Source: Solirubrobacter deserti (GTDB lineage: Bacteria > Actinomycetota > Thermoleophilia > Solirubrobacterales > Solirubrobacteraceae). Taken from it: DNA of 64,000 bases. Position 1 is the stretch's first letter. Each line of letters opens with the position of its first letter. The notes under the pieces are model-generated. The model ran no database searches and was not told where the DNA came from. It was given only the letters and a program-made list of their open reading frames with translations. This document shows, in pieces, positions 28,101-35,899 of the stretch. Location: contig NZ_QPKJ02000004.1 in NCBI RefSeq assembly GCF_003344625.1, forward strand, positions 682,001-746,000, written 5' to 3'. The position numbers and the translations under genes were made by a program.

Positions 28101-28589
28101 ATGGCCCGGATGTCAGCTGAGGAGCGGCGTGCCGAGGTTGTCGGCATCGCGTTCCGCCACTTCGCCGAGGGCGGGTACGACGGCACCTCGACCGAGGCCA
28201 TCGCGCGCGAGGCCGAGGTGTCCCAGCCGTACCTGTTCCGCCTCTTCAAGACCAAGCGCGGGCTCTATGAGGCGTGCGTGGACCAGTGCTTCGCGCGGGT
28301 CGAGGGCGTGTTCACCGCCGCGGCCGCCGGCGACACGCCGGAGGAGCGGTTCGCGACGATGGGGCTCGCGTACGGTCAGGAGCTGTTACCCGACCGGCAC
28401 GCCTTGCTCTTCCAGATGCGCGCCTACGCGGTCGCGGACCCGGAGATCCGCGCGTACGTACGGCGGAAGTTCGAGCACCTGCGCCAGACGGTCGCCGACC
28501 TCGCGGGCGTAGCCCCCGTCGAGACGTGGAACTTCTTCGGGGAGGGCATGCTGCTCAACGTCGTCGCGATGCTCGACTTCGAGTGGTGA
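28101..28589 (+). CDS. TetR-family transcriptional regulator
   Basis: 162 residues, short for the family. The HTH domain (RRAEVVGIAFRHFAEGGYDGTSTEAIAREAEVSQPYLFRLFKTKRGLYEA) is clear; the C-terminal ligand domain is compact and ends in NFFGEGMLLNVVAMLDFEW. It overlaps the MMPL exporter gene by its stop (GTGA), so it is co-transcribed with its probable target. Its own promoter contains a palindrome at 28074-28089. Together they form a self-regulated efflux pair inserted between folB and folK. Confidence 0.9.
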   Translation: MARMSAEERRAEVVGIAFRHFAEGGYDGTSTEAIAREAEVSQPYLFRLFKTKRGLYEACVDQCFARVEGVFTAAAAGDTPEERFATMGLAYGQELLPDRHALLFQMRAYAVADPEIRAYVRRKFEHLRQTVADLAGVAPVETWNFFGEGMLLNVVAMLDFEW

Positions 28590-30634
28590 TCTTCCGCCGG
28601 CGCAAGCCGATCCTGCTCGGCTCGCTGATCATGGTGCTGGTCGCGGCGGTGTTCGCGCTGCCCGTCTTCGGCGAGCTCGGCAACGAGAACGACTTCGACG
28701 ACCCGTCGGCGGAGGCGGTGGTCGCGCGGGACGCCGTCGTGGCGGCGACGGGGACGTACGCGGCGCCGCAGCTGGTCGCGCTGGTCCGGCTCGACGCTCC
28801 GGCCTCGAGCGCCGCGGGACAGGCGCGCATCCGCGCGGTCGCGCGGGAACTGCGGCACCCCGGCGTGGCGGCGGTCACGGCCTACGAGCCGGGCGGAGAC
28901 GAACGGCTCGTCTCCCGCGACGGGCGCTCCACCTACCTGCTCGCCACCTACAAGGAGGACCCGCGCGGCGCGACGGAGGCGATCGAGGACCGGATGCGCG
29001 CGTTCCCATGGGTGACGCTCGGCGGCGGCGCGATCGCGGCGCCGCAGGTGGGCGACCAGGTGTCGGCGGACATCCTGCGCGCGGAGATCATCGCCTTCCC
29101 GCTGCTGTTCCTGCTCTCGCTGCTCGTGTTCCGGAGCGCGGTGAGCGCGCTGCTGCCGCTGGCCGTGGGTGGCGCGACGATCCTGCTCAGCTTTCTCGCG
29201 ATCCGGCTGATCAACGCGCACGTGAACCCGATGTCGGTCTACGCCCTGAACCTGATCAACGGACTCGGGCTCGGGCTGGCGATCGACTACTCGCTGTTCA
29301 TGGTCTCGCGCTTCCGGGAGGAGCTGGCCGCGGGCCGGTCGCGCGAGGAGGCCCTGCGCGTGACGCTGCGCACGGCGGGGCACGTCGTGTTCTTCAGCGC
29401 CGTGACCGTGGCGTGCGCGCTGGCTGCGCTGATCGTGTTCCGCCAGCGGTTCCTGTACTCGATGGGCATCGGCGGTGCGTTGTGCGCGCTGATCGCCGCG
29501 GGCGTCTCCTTGACGCTGCTGCCGGCCTTGCTGGGCGCGCTGGGCGAGCGCGTGAACGCGGGCGGGCCGCGACGCTGGAAGGACGCCATCGCGCGCGAGG
29601 CGGCCGGCGAGCGGTCGGGCTTCTGGTACCGGCACTCCCGGCGGGTGATGCGCCGGCCGGTGCCGTACTCGGTCGCCGCGGGCGTGCTGCTCGTCGCGAT
29701 GGGGCTGCCGTTTCTGCGGATCGAGTTCACCGGCGTGGACGCTTCGGTGCTGCCGAAGGAGCAGAGCGCGCGGGTCGTCGACGACGCGATCAAGCAGAAG
29801 TTCCCGCCGAGCGAGACGTCGCCGGTGTACGTCGCGGTGCCGCCGGGGACGCCGGCCGCGGAGCTGCGCGCGTTCGCGGCGCGACTGCCGGCGCCGGTCG
29901 CGCCGCCGCGGGTGGGTGAGGGGCGGATCGACCTGATCGCGCCCGGTCAGCCGCTGGGGGAGGCGGCGAAGGACTTCGTGGCCGACGTGCGCGCGGTGGA
30001 CGCGCCGTTCGAGTTCTGGGTGGGCGGACAGACCGCGGGGTTCGTCGACCAGCAGGCCTCCTTGCGCGACCACCTGCCGCTCGCGCTGGCGATCCTGTGC
30101 GCGACCACCCTGATCATCCTGTTCGTGATGCTGCGGTCGGTCGTGCTGCCCATCAAGGCGCTCGTGATGAACCTGCTCACGCTGAGCGCGGCGTTCGGGC
30201 TGATGGTGCTCGTCTTCCAGGACGGCCACCTCGACTGGCTGTTCCGGTTCGACTCGCAGGGGGCGATCGAGTCCAGCCAGCCCGTGCTGCTGTTCGCGGT
30301 CGCGTTCGGCTTGTCCACGGACTACGGCGTCTTCCTGCTCGGGCGCATCAAGGAGCTGCACGACTCCGGGCTCTCCAACGAGGAGGCCGTGGCGCTGGGG
30401 CTGCAGCGGACGGGGCGGATCGTCACGTTCGCCGCGGCGCTGATGGTGGTCGCGCTGGGGTGCTTCGTGACGGCGTCGGTGATCTTCATCAAGCAGCTCG
30501 GGTTCGGCGTCGCGGTCGCCGTGCTGATCGACGCGACGATCGTCCGCGCGCTGCTCGTTCCGGCGTTGATGCGCATGTTGGGCGATTGGAACTGGTGGGT
30601 TCCGCGCCGGATCGCCAGACTCTTGCCGGCGTGA
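28586..30634 (+). CDS. MMPL/RND-superfamily transporter
   Basis: 682 residues, GTG start overlapping the TetR stop. Two repeats each contain one helix, a large extracytoplasmic domain and about five more helices: first RRKPILLGSLIMVLVAAVFALP, second RRPVPYSVAAGVLLVAMGLPF. Signature segments are NLINGLGLGLAIDYSLFMVSRFREEL and FAVAFGLSTDYGVFLLGRIKEL, carrying the proton-relay Asp residues of MMPL proteins. Such exporters move lipids or hydrophobic compounds by proton-motive force. Regulation by the co-transcribed TetR is expected. The folK GTG overlaps its stop. Confidence 0.92.
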   Translation: MIFRRRKPILLGSLIMVLVAAVFALPVFGELGNENDFDDPSAEAVVARDAVVAATGTYAAPQLVALVRLDAPASSAAGQARIRAVARELRHPGVAAVTAYEPGGDERLVSRDGRSTYLLATYKEDPRGATEAIEDRMRAFPWVTLGGGAIAAPQVGDQVSADILRAEIIAFPLLFLLSLLVFRSAVSALLPLAVGGATILLSFLAIRLINAHVNPMSVYALNLINGLGLGLAIDYSLFMVSRFREELAAGRSREEALRVTLRTAGHVVFFSAVTVACALAALIVFRQRFLYSMGIGGALCALIAAGVSLTLLPALLGALGERVNAGGPRRWKDAIAREAAGERSGFWYRHSRRVMRRPVPYSVAAGVLLVAMGLPFLRIEFTGVDASVLPKEQSARVVDDAIKQKFPPSETSPVYVAVPPGTPAAELRAFAARLPAPVAPPRVGEGRIDLIAPGQPLGEAAKDFVADVRAVDAPFEFWVGGQTAGFVDQQASLRDHLPLALAILCATTLIILFVMLRSVVLPIKALVMNLLTLSAAFGLMVLVFQDGHLDWLFRFDSQGAIESSQPVLLFAVAFGLSTDYGVFLLGRIKELHDSGLSNEEAVALGLQRTGRIVTFAAALMVVALGCFVTASVIFIKQLGFGVAVAVLIDATIVRALLVPALMRMLGDWNWWVPRRIARLLPA

Positions 30635-31149
30635 ACGAGATCGCGTACCTCGGACTGGGCTCCAACGTCGGCGACCGGCGGGTGAACCTGCAGGCCACCG
30701 TGGAGTGCCTGTGGGCGCACGACGTGGTGGTGCTGGCGTCCTCGTCGGTGTACGAGACCGAGCCCGTCGGCGAGGTCCTGGATCAGCGCGCGTTCTTCAA
30801 CGCCGTGCTGCGCGTGGAGACCGCGCTCGGGCCGGAGCAGCTGCTGGACGCGTGCAAGGCCGTCGAGCGCGCGTTCGGCCGCACCCTGGCCGGCGAGGAC
30901 GGCTACGTCAAGCACGGCCCGCGGCCGATCGACGTCGACCTGCTGCTGCTGGGTGAGCTCGAGTATTCCTCCGAGCGCCTCGTCCTGCCGCATCGCGAGG
31001 TCACTTCCCGGCGGTTCGTGCTCGTGCCGCTGCTCGAGCTCGCGCCGGGGCTGATGGTCCCGGGGCGCGGGCCCGCTGCGGACGCCTTGGCACGCATCGA
31101 CGGCCAGGACGTGGTGGTCGCCGGCCCGCCGCTGGAGGTCGGGCCGTGA
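30631..31149 (+). CDS. folK: 2-amino-4-hydroxy-6-hydroxymethyldihydropteridine pyrophosphokinase
   Basis: 172 residues, GTG start overlapping the MMPL stop. HPPK motifs are LGLGSNVGDRRVNLQ, SSSVYETEPVG, FFNAVLRVET and RPIDVDLLLLG. It transfers pyrophosphate from ATP to the pterin, producing the FolP substrate. The overlap implies translation coupled to the exporter gene, although folP and folB lie upstream of the exporter. The coaX start overlaps its stop. Confidence 0.95.
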   Translation: MNEIAYLGLGSNVGDRRVNLQATVECLWAHDVVVLASSSVYETEPVGEVLDQRAFFNAVLRVETALGPEQLLDACKAVERAFGRTLAGEDGYVKHGPRPIDVDLLLLGELEYSSERLVLPHREVTSRRFVLVPLLELAPGLMVPGRGPAADALARIDGQDVVVAGPPLEVGP

Positions 31150-31910
31150 GGCTGCTGGTCGTCGACGTGGGGAACACGCAGACCCACCTCGGCGTCTACG
31201 ACGCGGGCGAGCTCGTGCACGACTGGCGCTTCGCGACCGTCCGCACCTCCACCTCGGACGAGCTCGGCGCCGTGCTGCGCGCGCTGCTGGGCCTGCGCGG
31301 CCTGACGTTCGCGGACGTCGACGCCTCGATCGTGTCTTCCACCGTGCCGTCCCTGCGTCCCCAGTGGACCGGGATGGCCGAGCGCTACCTCGGGCACGAG
31401 ATGCTGCTGGTCGGCCCGGGCCTGCGCACCGGCATGCCGATCCGCTACGACAACCCGCGCGAGATCGGGCCGGACCGGCTCGTCAACGCGGTCGCCGGCT
31501 ACGAGCGCGTGGGCGGCGCGTGCGTCATCGTCGACTTCGGCACCGCCGTGACGCACGACGTCGTGAGCGCGGGCGGCGAGTACCTGGGCGGCGTGATCTT
31601 CCCGGGCGTCGAGATCTCGCTCGAAGCCTTGAGCGCGCGGGCCGCGGCGTTGCCGGCCATCGACCTGACGCCGCCGCGCGCGCTGATCGGCAAGTCCACC
31701 GTGGACGCGATCCGCGCGGGCGTCTTGTACGGGTTCGCCGGGATGGTGGACGGGATCATCTCGCGCCTGCACGACGAGCTCGGCGAGTTCCAGACGCTGG
31801 CCACCGGCGGCCTGGCGGGCGCGGTCGTCCCCCACTGCACGACGATCGACATCGCGGACGAGCTGTTGACGCTGACGGGGCTGAGGATCATTTGGGAGCG
31901 CAATTCCTAG
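31146..31910 (+). CDS. coaX: Type III pantothenate kinase
   Basis: 254 residues, GTG start overlapping folK. An ASKHA-fold kinase with VVDVGNTQTHLGVYD (phosphate loop), GPDRLVNAVAGYERVG, VDFGTAVTHDVVSAGGEYLGG and TGGLAGAVV. It phosphorylates pantothenate in the first step of coenzyme A synthesis. The ankyrin-repeat gene begins inside its last 19 bases. Confidence 0.95.
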   Translation: MRLLVVDVGNTQTHLGVYDAGELVHDWRFATVRTSTSDELGAVLRALLGLRGLTFADVDASIVSSTVPSLRPQWTGMAERYLGHEMLLVGPGLRTGMPIRYDNPREIGPDRLVNAVAGYERVGGACVIVDFGTAVTHDVVSAGGEYLGGVIFPGVEISLEALSARAAALPAIDLTPPRALIGKSTVDAIRAGVLYGFAGMVDGIISRLHDELGEFQTLATGGLAGAVVPHCTTIDIADELLTLTGLRIIWERNS

Positions 31911-32524
31911 CCTCGGTTGAGGACCTCCGCGCGGCGCTCGCGGCTGATCCGTCGTTGGCGACCGCGCGTCCGGACGGCGCGCGGACGCTCCTGCACTCAC
32001 TGGTCGACTGGCCGGGGCACCGAGACCGAGCCGTGGAGCTCCTGGCGCTGCTGGTGGAGGCAGGCGCCGATGTGAACGCTCGGTTCGGTGGGCCTGAGCA
32101 CGACGAGACGCCGCTGCACTGGGCCGCGAGCAACGACGACGTCTTGATGGTCGACGCCTTGTTGGACGCGGGCGCGGACATCGACGCCCGCGGCGGCGTG
32201 ATCGGCGGTGGAACACCTTTGGACGACGCGTGGGCCTTTGGCCAGTGGCGCGCGGCCCGCCGCCTGGTCGAGCGAGGCGCGACTCCGTCGTTCCTGGCCG
32301 CGTGCGCGCTGGGCCTCCCGCTCGGCGAGGGCGACGCCACCCAGGGTCTGTGGGCCGCAGCCCACGGCGGCTCGCGCGAGAACGCCGAGCTGCTGCTCGC
32401 GCGGGGAGCGGACCCGCAGTGGGTCGGCTGGGACGACCTCACGCCGGAAGCGGCGGCGCGCCGGTCGGGCTTCACCGAACTGGCCGACTTCCTGCGCGAA
32501 CCGACCAAGACCGACCACGCCTAG
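31892..32524 (+). CDS. Ankyrin-repeat protein
   Basis: 210 residues if begun at TTG 31892-31894, which has GAGGA 4 bases upstream. Ankyrin repeats are visible: GARTLLHSLVDWPGHRDRAVELLALLVEAGADVNARF, ETPLHWAASNDDVLMVDALLDAGADIDARGG, TPLDDAWAFGQWRAARRLVERGA and LWAAAHGGSRENAELLLARGADP. These mediate protein-protein binding. The overlap with coaX suggests co-translation, but no functional link is known. The palindromic repeat copy 2 follows 11 bases after the stop. The upstream part of the open frame is shadow of coaX. Confidence 0.8.
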   Translation: MGAQFLASVEDLRAALAADPSLATARPDGARTLLHSLVDWPGHRDRAVELLALLVEAGADVNARFGGPEHDETPLHWAASNDDVLMVDALLDAGADIDARGGVIGGGTPLDDAWAFGQWRAARRLVERGATPSFLAACALGLPLGEGDATQGLWAAAHGGSRENAELLLARGADPQWVGWDDLTPEAAARRSGFTELADFLREPTKTDHA

Positions 32525-32535
32525 TCCCGGGCGCA

Positions 32536-32590
32536 AAGGGGGTGGTCGACGAAAGTATCGCTATGCGCGAGTTTCGTCGACCACCCCCTT
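32536..32590 (+). repeat. Dispersed palindromic repeat, copy 2 (long perfect hairpin)
   Basis: Arms AAGGGGGTGGTCGACGAAA (32536-32554) and TTTCGTCGACCACCCCCTT (32572-32590) are perfect 19-bp complements around a 17-base loop containing TCGCTATGCGCGA. The loop core and G-rich ends match, inverted, the copy at 6653-6702. It lies directly after the ankyrin gene and may also terminate transcription before dusB. Confidence 0.85.
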
Positions 32591-32667
32591 GCGGCCCGCC
32601 GATAAACGATCACGCCCCGAGCGCAGGCGCCGCGCCAGCCGGTGTGCTCGCCGTTCACGAACGCTCG

Positions 32668-32673
32668 TACCCT
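32668..32673 (+). promoter_or_regulatory. Candidate -10 box of leaderless promoter (dusB)
   Basis: TACCCT ends 7 bases before the GTG at 32681. No SD precedes that GTG, supporting a leaderless start. Confidence 0.4.
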
Positions 32674-32680
32674 TGACCAC

Positions 32681-33664
32681 GTGCGCTCTTTGACCGACCC
32701 CTGGCAGATCGGCGACGTCACCATCACCAACCGGGTGATGCTCGCCCCCCTCGCCGGGATCGGCAACTGGTTCGTGCGCCTCCAGGCCAAGCGCTTCGGC
32801 GCCGGCCTCGCCGTCTCGGAGATGGTCTCCTCCTTCGCGATCCACTACGGGAACGAGAAGACCCACAAGGAGCTGCTGCGCGTCCACCCGGACGAGGGCC
32901 CGCTGGCGATCCAGCTGTTCGGTCACGACCCGGACGTCATGCGCTCGGCCGCGGCCGAGGTCGCCCGTGTCGGCGCGGACATCCTCGACCTGAACATGGG
33001 CTGCCCCGTGCCGAAGGTGATGAAGACGGGCGCGGGCGCGGCCATGATCAACGACCCGGACTCCGCGGTCGCGATCGCCAAGGCCGCGCGCGAGGGCTCC
33101 GGCCTGCCGGTCACCGTCAAGCTGCGCGCGTCGGTCAAGAAGGGCGGTGTCGAGGGCCTCGAGCTGGCTCGCAGGCTCGTCGACGAGGCCGGCGTCGCCG
33201 GCATCACCTTCCACCCGCGCTCCGCGGCGGTGCGCCACAAGGGCACGCCGGACTACGACCTGGCCAAGCAGCTCGTCGAGGAGCTCCCCGTCCCCGTGAT
33301 CGTCTCCGGCGGGATGGAGGGCGCGGAGCACATCCGCTGGGTGTTCGAGCACACCGGCTGCGCCGCGGTCATGCTCGCCCGTGGCGCGCTCGGCAACCCG
33401 TGGCTGTTCGCGCAGGTGCTCGGCGAGCGCACGGAGGATCCGACGCCGGACGAGATCCTGGCCGAGTGGCACTGGGTGATCGACCGGGCCGAGGAACACC
33501 TCGGGCCGGAGCGAGCCGCCCGCTACCTGAAGAAGTTCCACCCGTGGTACATCGAGCGGCTCGGGGCGCCCAAGTCGGTCCAGGACGCGCTCCAGCGCGC
33601 AGACACCCTTGAGCAACAGCGCTCGGTGCTGTTGCTATCCTGCGCGCCCTCCACGGCCGTATAG
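32681..33664 (+). CDS. dusB: tRNA-dihydrouridine synthase
   Basis: 327 residues. FMN-binding TIM barrel of the Dus family: VMLAPLAGIGNWFVRLQAKRFG, AIQLFGHDPDVM, LDLNMGCPVPKVMKTGAGAAM with the catalytic Cys, ITFHPRSAAVRHKGTPDYDL and VSGGMEGAEHI, MLARGALGNPWLF. It reduces uridine to dihydrouridine in tRNA. Two GTG starts exist (32642, 32681); the second is chosen because it directly precedes the conserved barrel and follows a TACCCT box. greA follows, as in related genomes. Confidence 0.9.
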   Translation: MRSLTDPWQIGDVTITNRVMLAPLAGIGNWFVRLQAKRFGAGLAVSEMVSSFAIHYGNEKTHKELLRVHPDEGPLAIQLFGHDPDVMRSAAAEVARVGADILDLNMGCPVPKVMKTGAGAAMINDPDSAVAIAKAAREGSGLPVTVKLRASVKKGGVEGLELARRLVDEAGVAGITFHPRSAAVRHKGTPDYDLAKQLVEELPVPVIVSGGMEGAEHIRWVFEHTGCAAVMLARGALGNPWLFAQVLGERTEDPTPDEILAEWHWVIDRAEEHLGPERAARYLKKFHPWYIERLGAPKSVQDALQRADTLEQQRSVLLLSCAPSTAV

Positions 33665-33735
33665 GTGTGGAGTCACCGGTCCGCCTGACGAGCGGGCCGT
33701 TTCCATCTTCAGCCCCGCAGAAGGACTGACGCAGC

Positions 33736-34212
33736 ATGCAGAAGGACGTCATCCTCACCCCAGAAGGCCTCGAGAACCTCAAGAAGGAGATCGAGCACCT
33801 CTCTACGACGAAGCGTCGCGAGGTGGCCGAGCGCATCAAGGAAGCGCGTGAGTTCGGCGACATCTCCGAGAACTCGGAGTACGACGACGCCAAGAACGAG
33901 CAGGCGATGCTGGAGTCCCGCATCGCGAGCCTCGAGGACAAGCTGCGCTCGGCGTCCGTGATCGATGCTTCCGAGCTGGACGCCGATGTCGTCCGGGTCG
34001 GCTCGCAGGTGCACGTCACCGACGACAAGGGCAAGTCCGCCGCCTACACGATCGTCGGCTCCACCGAGGCGAACCCGTCGGAGAACAAGCTCTCCAACGA
34101 GTCGCCGGTGGGCAAGGCGCTGATCGGCCGCAAGAAGGGCGACAGCGTCAAGGTCGTCCTGCCCTCGGGCAAGCAGCGCGAGCTCAAGGTCGACAAGATC
34201 GAAGTCGCGTAA
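33736..34212 (+). CDS. greA: Transcription elongation factor GreA
   Basis: 158 residues. N-terminal antiparallel coiled coil (ILTPEGLENLKKEIEHLSTTKRREVAERIKEAREFGDISENSEYDDAKNEQ) with the acidic tip residues D and E of SENSEYDDA-type Gre factors, and the C-terminal FKBP-like domain (TIVGSTEANPSENKLSNESPVGKALIG). It stimulates transcript cleavage by stalled RNA polymerase. GAAGGA lies upstream of the ATG. lysS follows 2 bases after the stop, the usual greA-lysS pair. Confidence 0.95.
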   Translation: MQKDVILTPEGLENLKKEIEHLSTTKRREVAERIKEAREFGDISENSEYDDAKNEQAMLESRIASLEDKLRSASVIDASELDADVVRVGSQVHVTDDKGKSAAYTIVGSTEANPSENKLSNESPVGKALIGRKKGDSVKVVLPSGKQRELKVDKIEVA

Positions 34213-34214
34213 CG

Positions 34215-35657
34215 GTGTCGGAAGAGGAGACTTCCGAGCTCCTCGCTGTCCGCCGCCGCAAGCTCGAGAGCCTGCGCGAGGCGGGCATCGAGCCGTTCCC
34301 GCACGCCTTCGCGGGCGTCACGCCGATCGCCGAGGCCAAGGCGCCGCACGAGGGCCTCGCCGACGGCGAGGAGACCGACGTGCGCGTCCGCGTCGCCGGG
34401 CGCCTGCACGCGCGCCGCGGCCAGGGCAAGATGGCGTTCCTGGATCTGGACGACCGCACGGGCCGCATCCAGCTGCAGGCGCGCCGCGATGTGCTCGGCG
34501 ACGAAGCGTTCGAGCGCCTGCTCACGATGGATCTCGGCGACCTGATCGGCGCCGACGGCACGATCTTCAAGACCCGCCGCGGCGAGCTGTCGGTCCTGCT
34601 CTCCGGCTGGACGCTGCTGGCCAAGTCGCTGCGCCCGCCGCCCGAGAAGCACCACGGGCTCACGGACACCGAGACGCGCTTCCGCCACCGGGAGCTGGAT
34701 CTGATGTCCAATCCGGAGACGCGCGAGGTCTTCGTCACGCGCGCCAAGATCGTGTCCGCGATCCGCCGCTTTCTCGACGACGAGGGCTTCATCGAGGTCG
34801 AGACGCCGGTCCTGCAGCCGATCTACGGCGGCGCGCTCGCGCGGCCGTTCACGACGCACTTCAACGCGCTCGAGAAGACGATGTACCTGCGCATCGCGAC
34901 CGAGCTCTACCTCAAGCGCCTGATCGTGGGCGGGCTCGAGCGCGTCTACGAGCTCGGCAAGGACTTCCGCAACGAGGGCCTGAGCCCGAAGCACAACCCC
35001 GAGTTCACGATGCTCGAGTGGTACGAGGCGTACGCGGACTGGGAGGTCGTCGCCGAGCGGGCGGAGCGGCTGGTGCGTGCGGTCGGCGAGGCGGTCGGCT
35101 CCGAGAAGTTCGCACAGCCCTGGAAGCGCGAGACGCTGGCCGGCTCGGTGCACTCCCGAACCGGCATCGACGTGCTCGCCAACCGCAGCCTGGAGTCCCT
35201 TCAGGGCGCGATGCGCGAGGCCGGCATGGAGGTCCCGGACGAGCCCAACTGGGCGGCGCTCGTGGACTACCTGGTGTCCAAGCACGTCGAGCCGACCCTG
35301 ATCGAGCCGACGATGCTGCACGACTACCCGGTCGAGCTCTCACCGTTCGCGAAAAGACACCGGGAGCACGACGGCCTGGTCGAGCGGTTCGAGGCCTTTG
35401 CGGACGGCATGGAGTTCGCCAACGCCTTCTCCGAGCTCAACGATCCGGACGATCAGCGAGCCCGATTCGAGGAGCAGGTCCGGCACGCCGCGGCGGGTGA
35501 CGAGAGCGCTCCGCCGTTCGACACCGACTACATCTTCTCCCTGGAACACGGCATGCCGCCGACCGGCGGGATCGGCATCGGCATCGACCGTCTGACCATG
35601 CTCCTCACCGGTCAGCGGACCATCAGGGAAGTGGTCCTCTTCCCCGCCCTGAAGTAG
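34215..35657 (+). CDS. lysS: Lysyl-tRNA synthetase, class II
   Basis: 480 residues, GTG start. An N-terminal OB-fold anticodon domain (VRVAGRLHARRGQGKMAFLDLDDRTGRIQLQ) precedes the class II core: motif 2 GKDFRNEGLSPKHNPEFTM and motif 3 GGIGIGIDRLTMLLTG. It charges tRNA-Lys. It starts 3 bases after greA, and clpC follows after a 242-base leader region. Confidence 0.96.
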   Translation: MSEEETSELLAVRRRKLESLREAGIEPFPHAFAGVTPIAEAKAPHEGLADGEETDVRVRVAGRLHARRGQGKMAFLDLDDRTGRIQLQARRDVLGDEAFERLLTMDLGDLIGADGTIFKTRRGELSVLLSGWTLLAKSLRPPPEKHHGLTDTETRFRHRELDLMSNPETREVFVTRAKIVSAIRRFLDDEGFIEVETPVLQPIYGGALARPFTTHFNALEKTMYLRIATELYLKRLIVGGLERVYELGKDFRNEGLSPKHNPEFTMLEWYEAYADWEVVAERAERLVRAVGEAVGSEKFAQPWKRETLAGSVHSRTGIDVLANRSLESLQGAMREAGMEVPDEPNWAALVDYLVSKHVEPTLIEPTMLHDYPVELSPFAKRHREHDGLVERFEAFADGMEFANAFSELNDPDDQRARFEEQVRHAAAGDESAPPFDTDYIFSLEHGMPPTGGIGIGIDRLTMLLTGQRTIREVVLFPALK

Positions 35658-35707
35658 CCGCGGTTTCGACCGTTCGTCCAGCAGAGATCACGGCCTCTCC
35701 CCGTTGG

Positions 35708-35713
35708 TAGACT
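35708..35713 (+). promoter_or_regulatory. Candidate -10 box in clpC leader
   Basis: TAGACT ends 5 bases before an ATG (35719) that opens a 52-codon leader frame. It probably marks the start of the clpC transcript; no convincing -35 was seen. Confidence 0.4.
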
Positions 35714-35718
35714 GGGGT

Positions 35719-35877
35719 ATGGCCAAAGACGTGCCCCGAGCCCTGATCCGGACCGGCGTGACCGCCGCATACCCGGATGAGAGCCGGGGTATTTTCGTCT
35801 TCCGGGCCTTCCGTCACTGCCCTCCCACAAACCATTTTCGAGACCACCAGAACGACCGAGCGCTAGGCGAGCACTAG
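35719..35877 (+). other. Possible leader ORF of 52 codons before clpC
   Basis: ATG directly after a -10-like box, ending TAG at 35875-35877, 22 bases before the clpC ATG. The predicted peptide starts MAKDVPRALIRTGVTAAYPD and ends RALGEH and resembles no family. A terminator-like hairpin lies within it at 35769-35795. It may be a regulatory leader peptide, or the frame may be accidental. Confidence 0.3.
35769..35795 (+). terminator. Terminator/attenuator-like hairpin in clpC leader
   Basis: ATACCCGG (35769-35776) pairs with CCGGGGTAT (35784-35792; one G bulged) around a 7-base loop and is followed by TTTTCGTCTT. Placed between lysS and clpC and downstream of a candidate promoter, it could terminate lysS transcripts and/or attenuate clpC. 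Confidence 0.55.
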
Positions 35878-35899
35878 TAGGAAGGAAGCTCCCCAACCC

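Noticed and set aside
35658..35899. CIRCE or HAIR heat-shock operator before clpC
   Set aside because: No TTAGCACTC-type or CTTGAGT-N7-ACTCAAG-type repeat found.
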